Assembly (NCBI RefSeq): GCF_002179965.1
Contig: NZ_NGUQ01000015.1
Coordinates: 248,001-312,000 of the forward strand
DNA: 64,000 bases
Reading direction: 5' to 3'
Source: Pandoraea sp. PE-S2T-3
GTDB taxonomy: Bacteria > Pseudomonadota > Gammaproteobacteria > Burkholderiales > Burkholderiaceae
Shown: one piece after another, positions 58,525-64,000 of the stretch
How the letters are laid out: every line of letters starts with the position of its first letter
How positions within the stretch are numbered: position 1 is the stretch's first letter
The notes under the pieces: model-generated
Told to the model about the DNA's origin: nothing
The model's input: the letters and a program-made list of their open reading frames with translations, nothing else
Database searches by the model: none
Program-made: the position numbers and the translations under genes

Positions 58525-58737
58525 CGGCAAATCGAATTCAGTGGGTCGGTTGACGGATCAATCGGAACGTATGGGACACGTGGCACGGTCAGCACAGATG
58601 CCGATGCCCGCCCCGTGAGGGAACCGGCAGACGTTCACCGGTCTAAACGTGCTGTAAATTATACGCATTCGCAATCGCGTCTCTGACGCCCGGGTTGGCG
58701 GAAAGTGCCCGGCACGCATGGGGCGCGATTTCGGCTT

Positions 58738-58776
58738 GATGATTTGCCCGGACGATTTGCCCCGATAATTTGCCCG
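58738..58776. repeat. Three 13-bp tandem repeats (GATGATTTGCCCG type)
   Basis: GATGATTTGCCCG (58738-58750), GACGATTTGCCCC (58751-58763) and GATAATTTGCCCG (58764-58776) follow in exact 13-bp period, then a degenerate GATAACTGG. They lie about 65-100 bp before the ATPase start within the divergent region 58525-58839. An AT-rich block (58656-58680) may hold promoters; no canonical Fur box was found. Confidence 0.6.
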
Positions 58777-58839
58777 GATAACTGGCGTCGCGATTGTCTG
58801 CGCGTCTGTGTTGTTTTCCTCCTGAGCCCCTCGCCCTTC

Positions 58840-59991
58840 ATGTCTCTGCCCTACCTGCTGCTCGATCACATCACCGTCACGTACGACACCGCCGGCCATG
58901 CCCACACGGCCGTGCGTGATCTGTCGCTGTCGCTTGCGCGTGGAGAAATCGGCTGCCTGCTCGGCCCGTCGGGCTGCGGCAAGACCACGGTGCTGCGCGC
59001 CGTGTGCGGATTCGAGCCGCTGGGCGGCGGACGTATCGTGCTCGACGGCCACGAAGTCGCCAACGCGCAGGCCAGCGAACCTCCTGAACGCCGGCACGTC
59101 GGTGTGGTGTTTCAGGATTACGCGTTGTTCCCGCATCTGAACGTGGCCCAGAACATCGGTTTCGGGCTGGGACGCATGCCGCGTGGCGAGCGAAATTCGC
59201 GGGTGGAAGACCTCGCCGAGCGCGTCGGCCTTGCCGGGGCGTTACGCAAGTATCCGCACGAGCTCTCTGGCGGCCAGCAGCAGCGTGTGGCGCTCGCCCG
59301 CGCACTCGCGCCTTCGCCAGCCCTGCTGCTGCTCGACGAGCCATTCTCGAATCTGGATCTCGACTTGCGCGAACGCCTTGCCGTGGAAGTGCGCGAAATC
59401 ATTCGCGCCAGTGGTGCCACGGCCATTCTCGTCACGCACGATCAGCACGAAGCCTTCGCCATGGCCGACCGGATCGGGGTGATGCACGCGGGCGCCATTG
59501 CACAATGGTCACCGGCCCGTGCGTTGTGGCAGACACCCGCCAACCGCGTGGTGGCCGACTTTATCGGTCGCGGCACGCTGGTACCGGGGTCGTTTCGACA
59601 GCATGGCGGGAATAGTGAGCGCGGTGAGCATGGCGAGGCGGGCAGCATCGCTCTCGAAATCGGAGAAATCGCCACCACGCCTGCGCTGGCGGCGCAGTTG
59701 CAGCGTTCGGCATCGGGAGAAACGCCGTTTGCCGTCGATGTGCTGTTGCGGGCCGACGACATTACGCACGACCCGGCGAGTCCGTTCGAGGCCACGCTCG
59801 TGCGGCGGGCGTTTCGCGGGGCCGATCAGCTCTATACCCTGCGCCTCGCCTCGGGGCATGAAATCATCGCCCGCGTCGATGGCGATCTGACCCATGAACC
59901 GGGCGAGCGCGTGGGCCTGCGGCTCACCGTGCGGCACCCGGTGGCGTTTGCGGCGACCACTTCGGGGACACCGTCACCCGGAGGCTGGTAA
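58840..59991 (+). CDS. Fe3+-type ABC transporter ATPase
   Basis: 383 residues. Walker [11 protein letters not shown]-loop [11 protein letters not shown], signature [15 protein letters not shown], Walker [13 protein letters not shown]-loop [11 protein letters not shown]. The C-terminal 110 residues are a TOBE-like regulatory part, with an inserted Gly/Glu/His stretch near residue 270. Matches the FbpC/AfuC group that energises an iron or 2-aminoethylphosphonate permease; probably works with the divergent permease. ATG chosen to fit [14 protein letters not shown]; the SD is weak. Confidence 0.9.
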   Translation: MSLPYLLLDHITVTYDTAGHAHTAVRDLSLSLARGEIGCLLGPSGCGKTTVLRAVCGFEPLGGGRIVLDGHEVANAQASEPPERRHVGVVFQDYALFPHLNVAQNIGFGLGRMPRGERNSRVEDLAERVGLAGALRKYPHELSGGQQQRVALARALAPSPALLLLDEPFSNLDLDLRERLAVEVREIIRASGATAILVTHDQHEAFAMADRIGVMHAGAIAQWSPARALWQTPANRVVADFIGRGTLVPGSFRQHGGNSERGEHGEAGSIALEIGEIATTPALAAQLQRSASGETPFAVDVLLRADDITHDPASPFEATLVRRAFRGADQLYTLRLASGHEIIARVDGDLTHEPGERVGLRLTVRHPVAFAATTSGTPSPGGW

Positions 59992-60014
59992 AATCCGCCA
60001 AAACGGATGGACTT

Positions 60015-60809
60015 ATGAAACAGTACCTCGACTTCATGCGCCATGTGCTCGACCATGGCACCGAAAAGACCGATCGCACCGGCACGGGCACGCGCTCGGT
60101 CTTCGGCTATCAGATGCGCTTCGACTTGCAGGCCGGGTTCCCGCTCGTCACGACCAAAAAGGTGCACACCAAGTCCATCGTGCACGAACTGCTGTGGTTC
60201 CTTCAGGGCAGCACGAACGTGCGCTACCTTCAGGAAAACGGTGTGTCGATCTGGAATGAATGGGCCGATGCGGACGGTGAGCTTGGCCCCGTCTACGGCG
60301 CCCAATGGCGCTCGTGGCCGACGCCGGACGGCAGTCACATCGACCAGATCACCCAGTTGGTCGACCAGATTCGCAAGAACCCCGACTCGCGCCGCCTGAT
60401 CGTCTCGGCGTGGAACGTGAGCGAGATTCCGCGCATGGCGCTGCCGCCCTGCCACGCGTTCTTCCAGTTCTATGTGGCGGACGGCAAGCTGTCGTGTCAG
60501 TTGTATCAACGCAGTGCCGATATCTTCCTCGGCGTGCCGTTCAACATTGCGAGCTATGCGTTGCTCACGCACATGATGGCGCAGCAGACCGGGCTGGAAG
60601 TCGGCGACTTTATCTGGACCGGTGGCGATTGCCATCTGTACAACAATCACCTCGAACAGGTGCGCACGCAGCTCGCCCGCGAACCGTTCCCGCTGCCGAA
60701 GCTCGAAATCTCGCGCAAGCCGGACTCCATCTTCGATTACCGCTACGAAGATTTTCATATCGTCGGATACGAAGCGCATCCGCATATCAAGGCACCGGTG
60801 GCCGTATGA
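60015..60809 (+). CDS. thyA: Thymidylate synthase
   Basis: 264 residues, the E. coli length. Catalytic Cys146 in [12 protein letters not shown], with [35 protein letters not shown], and the phosphate-binding Arg residues. Converts dUMP to dTMP with methylene-tetrahydrofolate, giving dihydrofolate. It overlaps folA by ATGA, so the two are translated together. A likely promoter (TAAAAT) sits just before the gene. Confidence 0.98.
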   Translation: MKQYLDFMRHVLDHGTEKTDRTGTGTRSVFGYQMRFDLQAGFPLVTTKKVHTKSIVHELLWFLQGSTNVRYLQENGVSIWNEWADADGELGPVYGAQWRSWPTPDGSHIDQITQLVDQIRKNPDSRRLIVSAWNVSEIPRMALPPCHAFFQFYVADGKLSCQLYQRSADIFLGVPFNIASYALLTHMMAQQTGLEVGDFIWTGGDCHLYNNHLEQVRTQLAREPFPLPKLEISRKPDSIFDYRYEDFHIVGYEAHPHIKAPVAV

Positions 60810-61294
60810 CTTTGTTGACACTGGTGGTAGCCCGCGCCGAGAACGGCGTGATCGGGCGCGACAATCAATTGCCGTGGCGCCTGCCGGAAGATCTCGCGCA
60901 CTTCAAACGCACCACGCTCGGCAAGCCGGTCGTGATGGGCCGCAAGACGTACGATTCGATCGGCCGTCCGTTGCCGGGACGCCGCAACATCGTGGTGTCG
61001 CGCAATGCCGACCTGAAGATCGAGGGTTGCGAGGTGGCAGGATCGCTGATCGACGCGATGCGGCTGTGTGTCGGTGCGGAAGAGATTTGTCTGATTGGCG
61101 GCGCGCAGTTGTATGCCGAGGCGCTGCCGAGCGCCGACAAGGTGATCGTCACGGAAATCGCGAAGGCGTTCGACGGTGACGCGCACTTCCCGGCGTTGGC
61201 CGCCGGGCAATGGCGCGAGACGGCGCGTGAAACGCACCACTCGCCGGCACCGAATGACTTCAACTACGCATTCGTGACCTACGAGCGGGTTTGA
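60806..61294 (+). CDS. folA: Dihydrofolate reductase
   Basis: 162 residues (E. coli 159). [19 protein letters not shown] with the active-site acid Asp29, [20 protein letters not shown] and [14 protein letters not shown] are all typical. It regenerates tetrahydrofolate from the dihydrofolate made by ThyA; the ATGA overlap fits that coupling. Confidence 0.98.
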   Translation: MTLLTLVVARAENGVIGRDNQLPWRLPEDLAHFKRTTLGKPVVMGRKTYDSIGRPLPGRRNIVVSRNADLKIEGCEVAGSLIDAMRLCVGAEEICLIGGAQLYAEALPSADKVIVTEIAKAFDGDAHFPALAAGQWRETARETHHSPAPNDFNYAFVTYERV

Positions 61295-61373
61295 CGCGGG
61301 CGTTGGTGCCTCTGTTTGACGCCACTCCCCTTATCGGTTCATCGCTTCACTGCTTCATCGCCCCATTCAGCCA

Positions 61374-62840
61374 TCACGCGCTAAGGTTGCCGCGCTGCGC
61401 GTCGATGGCTGGGTTGGCGGCACTTCCCTCGCTCCCAGTACTCCCTGAATTGCCCGCGCTGTCGTCAACGCGTACCGCTATATGAATGCGGTCGCGTCCG
61501 AGACGTTTTGCCGCATAGAGCGCCCCGTCGGCCTGCGCGATCAGGCGCTCCGGCGTGTCACTGGCGTCGTTCGCTTTCGGCACGTGGGTCGCGCAACCGA
61601 CACTCACCGTCACATAACCGAGCGGGCCGGGGCCGGGTCGCGCCAGCGCACGAACACTCTCTGTCACGCGCGTCGCCACGAACTGCGCACCGTTCACGTC
61701 GGTGTCCGGCAACACGATCACGAACTCCTCGCCGCCATAGCGCGCCACCAGATCCGTCGGGCGATGGGTCGCCCGCATGAGCGCCACGGCCACATTTTCC
61801 AGACACTCGTCGCCTACCGGGTGACCGTACAGATCGTTGTATTTCTTGAAGTGATCGACGTCGACCATCAGTAGCGACAACGGCCGTGCGGTACGGCGGG
61901 CCAATTCGAAATCGTGGGGAAACCGTTCGTTGAAATAACGACGGTTGAAGATGCCGGTCAGCGCGTCTCGATTGCTGTATTCGATCAGGCGCAGGTGCGC
62001 ACGCGTCAACTCGCGATAGAGCCGCGTCACTTCCCATACCAATACACAAACGAGCAGTCCCGGTGCCGACATGCTGAACAAGCGCGCCAGATACCAGCCC
62101 AGCGAGAAGCGCACCGTGCTCATCAGACTGAGGAGCGTATCGGTCACGCAGGCGAGCACGGCAAGGGCTACCCATACGTCGAGCACCGTGCGCAGGCGCC
62201 CCAACGACAGCACGCCGCCAAGCGCCGCCAGATTCAGCAGCAGCAGGACGAACGCGGCACCGCTATCGGAGAAATCGCCGGGAGCGGTCGCCGGGGCCAG
62301 CGCCGGCGGCAGCGGTACGGCAAGGGCCGTCAGACACAGCAGCGCCGCCACGATGAGCGGCAGGCCGACGAACATCCATGTGGCCCGCCCGGGCGGCGGT
62401 AACTGCGTGATCGACTGCGGTGTGAACAGACGCCGCGAGACCATCGCGACGAGCACCAAAATGGGGAAACCGGCGTGCCAGAACACCCAGATCCAGCCGG
62501 ACGTGCTCGGGCGGGCGCCGAACAGGCCCTGCGGCGAAAACAGCCCCGGATAGGTCAGCAACTGCATGGCCACGGTGAGTGCGGCGAAGGCGTAGGCACC
62601 TGCCAGCAACCCGTAGACGGGCAAGCGGCTGACTTGGAATTGTGCGGCGAGGAGAAACGAGACGATAGTGGCCGTCGTGAAGACGGTCAGCCCGCACATC
62701 GGCAGGAACGGCGCCACGGCCGGCAACGGCGACGTCGCCTGCGGGGCAGTGAGCACGAGTGCGCAGAGAATGACGAGCGCCAGACAGCCAGCGAACGCTA
62801 GTTGCGCACGCGACGCACGCTCCATGAGAAAGCCGTCCAT
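61374..62840 (-). CDS. Membrane-bound diguanylate cyclase (MASE4-like + GGDEF)
   Basis: 488 residues. Six to eight N-terminal helices up to residue 270 (MASE4-like sensor, GLTVFTTATIVSFLLAAQFQ) with a cytosolic GGDEF domain from about 288. The active site is GGEEF (369-373), with DVDHFKKYND upstream, and the inhibitory site RPTD (360-363) is intact. It should make c-di-GMP under product feedback. The C-terminal tail is Ser/Gly/Asn-rich. SD AAGGA precedes MDGFLMER. Confidence 0.92.
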   Translation of the reverse strand: MDGFLMERASRAQLAFAGCLALVILCALVLTAPQATSPLPAVAPFLPMCGLTVFTTATIVSFLLAAQFQVSRLPVYGLLAGAYAFAALTVAMQLLTYPGLFSPQGLFGARPSTSGWIWVFWHAGFPILVLVAMVSRRLFTPQSITQLPPPGRATWMFVGLPLIVAALLCLTALAVPLPPALAPATAPGDFSDSGAAFVLLLLNLAALGGVLSLGRLRTVLDVWVALAVLACVTDTLLSLMSTVRFSLGWYLARLFSMSAPGLLVCVLVWEVTRLYRELTRAHLRLIEYSNRDALTGIFNRRYFNERFPHDFELARRTARPLSLLMVDVDHFKKYNDLYGHPVGDECLENVAVALMRATHRPTDLVARYGGEEFVIVLPDTDVNGAQFVATRVTESVRALARPGPGPLGYVTVSVGCATHVPKANDASDTPERLIAQADGALYAAKRLGRDRIHIAVRVDDSAGNSGSTGSEGSAANPAIDAQRGNLSA

Positions 62841-62997
62841 GAATGTCCTTTCTGCCCGTTTTCACGCAGCATGCACCAATTCTGGTTGGCTGCCAATTGG
62901 CACACAGGCAATCGCCTTTCCTTACCCTTAGCGGCACGGCACGCGATCCGTTACCCGTCGCCGCCCTCGCTCCCGTCAGCGCCGAACAATATGAAAA

Positions 62998-63036
62998 CGG
63001 CATCGACGGCGGGTGTTTCACCCACCGTCGATGCCG
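62998..63036 (-). terminator. Terminator of the liv operon
   Basis: Eighteen-base arms with one mismatch (62998-63015, 63019-63036; core CATCGACGG/CCGTCGATG), TTT loop, followed on the minus strand by TTTTCAT. A second GC-rich inverted repeat (GACGGGGCA/TGCCCCGTC) lies at about 63101-63135, right after the livF stop. Confidence 0.75.
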
Positions 63037-63137
63037 CTGACGTGGCCATCCAACCGACGACGAGAGATCGACGTCATATCGGTGCCACCCGAGCATGGGG
63101 GACGGGGCAAACGCCCCATGCCCCGTGCCCCGTCGCA

Positions 63138-63847
<710 letters not shown>

Positions 63848-63851
<4 letters not shown>

Positions 63852-64000
63852 ACCTTGTCCTCCCCGCTGGCTGCGAGTGCGGCGATATCTTCATCGTCAT
63901 CGCGGCCCAGATAAGCCTCGATCACTTGCGGGTTGTTCTTGATCTCGTCCGGGTTGCCTTCGGCGATGATGCGGCCGAAGTTCAGCACCGCGATACGCTC
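63848..64000 (-). CDS. livG: Branched-chain amino-acid ABC transporter ATPase LivG, C-terminal end
   Basis: The last 50 codons, [17 protein letters not shown] then [17 protein letters not shown], ending at TGA 63848-63850. [16 protein letters not shown] is the typical C-terminus of LivG. The rest lies outside the window. Translationally coupled to livF. Confidence 0.9.

Noticed and set aside
56848-58686. Long open frame antisense to the ABC permease
   Set aside because: Very Arg/His/Gln-rich with no domain; mirror artefact.

Overview
The window is GC-rich, densely coded chromosomal DNA of a beta-proteobacterium. It reads as a member of Burkholderiaceae (order Burkholderiales), close to Pandoraea or Burkholderia. 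The basis is the mixture of families: a Gcr-type site-specific recombinase, a solitary RnfB/RsxB, an intracellular PHB depolymerase with Ralstonia-type catalytic positions, DUF1841, DUF2322 and DUF2917 proteins, a thyA-folA pair and tandem small c-type cytochromes. The genus is inference; no rRNA or tRNA gene lies here.

Layout. 1-12 kb: recombinase end, low-molecular-weight phosphatase, a repetitive exported protein, uvrB, an aspartate/aromatic aminotransferase, phaZ, a TetR regulator, rsxB, nth, a RutE-like nitroreductase, a DMT exporter and a DUF1841 protein. 12-19 kb: two c-type cytochromes divergent from a MoxR/CoxE-type pair, a benzoate-type transporter, a DUF2322 protein, then the minus-strand run ubiC, family-6 uracil/hypoxanthine glycosylase and a spermidine-synthase-like gene. 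19-30 kb: htpG with a heat-shock promoter, a frameshifted MocR regulator, small enzymes and transporters, and a LysR/MFS divergent pair. 30-36 kb: parE and parC, separated by a DUF4399 gene and a lytic transglycosylase. 36-49 kb: uup, an ElaA-type GNAT, small membrane proteins, glnS, a urea transporter, photolyase, an MgtC-like protein and dinB with a LexA box. Two gene-free stretches, each closed by a strong intrinsic terminator, look like unannotated structured RNAs (about 43.82-44.1 kb minus, about 46.33-46.53 kb plus).

49-56 kb is the most unusual part. It is a co-directional minus-strand cluster: LysR regulator, NMT1-like solute-binding protein, a fused aconitase-family hydratase whose LeuD-like swivel domain precedes the LeuC-like catalytic domain, a CaiB/BaiF CoA-transferase, and a second CaiB-fold protein. 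In the last, the His/Asp/Glu catalytic residues of alpha-methylacyl-CoA racemase are present with the spacing I recall for the mycobacterial enzyme. Together they suggest uptake and CoA-dependent breakdown of a branched (methyl-substituted) di- or tricarboxylate; the substrate is unknown.

56-64 kb: a two-domain Fe3+-type ABC permease divergent from its ATPase, with 13-bp tandem repeats between them, thyA-folA, a membrane-bound diguanylate cyclase, and the end of a branched-chain amino-acid ABC operon (livG end, livF).

Intrinsic terminators close most transcription units, many of them shared between converging genes. No CRISPR array, insertion sequence, prophage or integron was seen.
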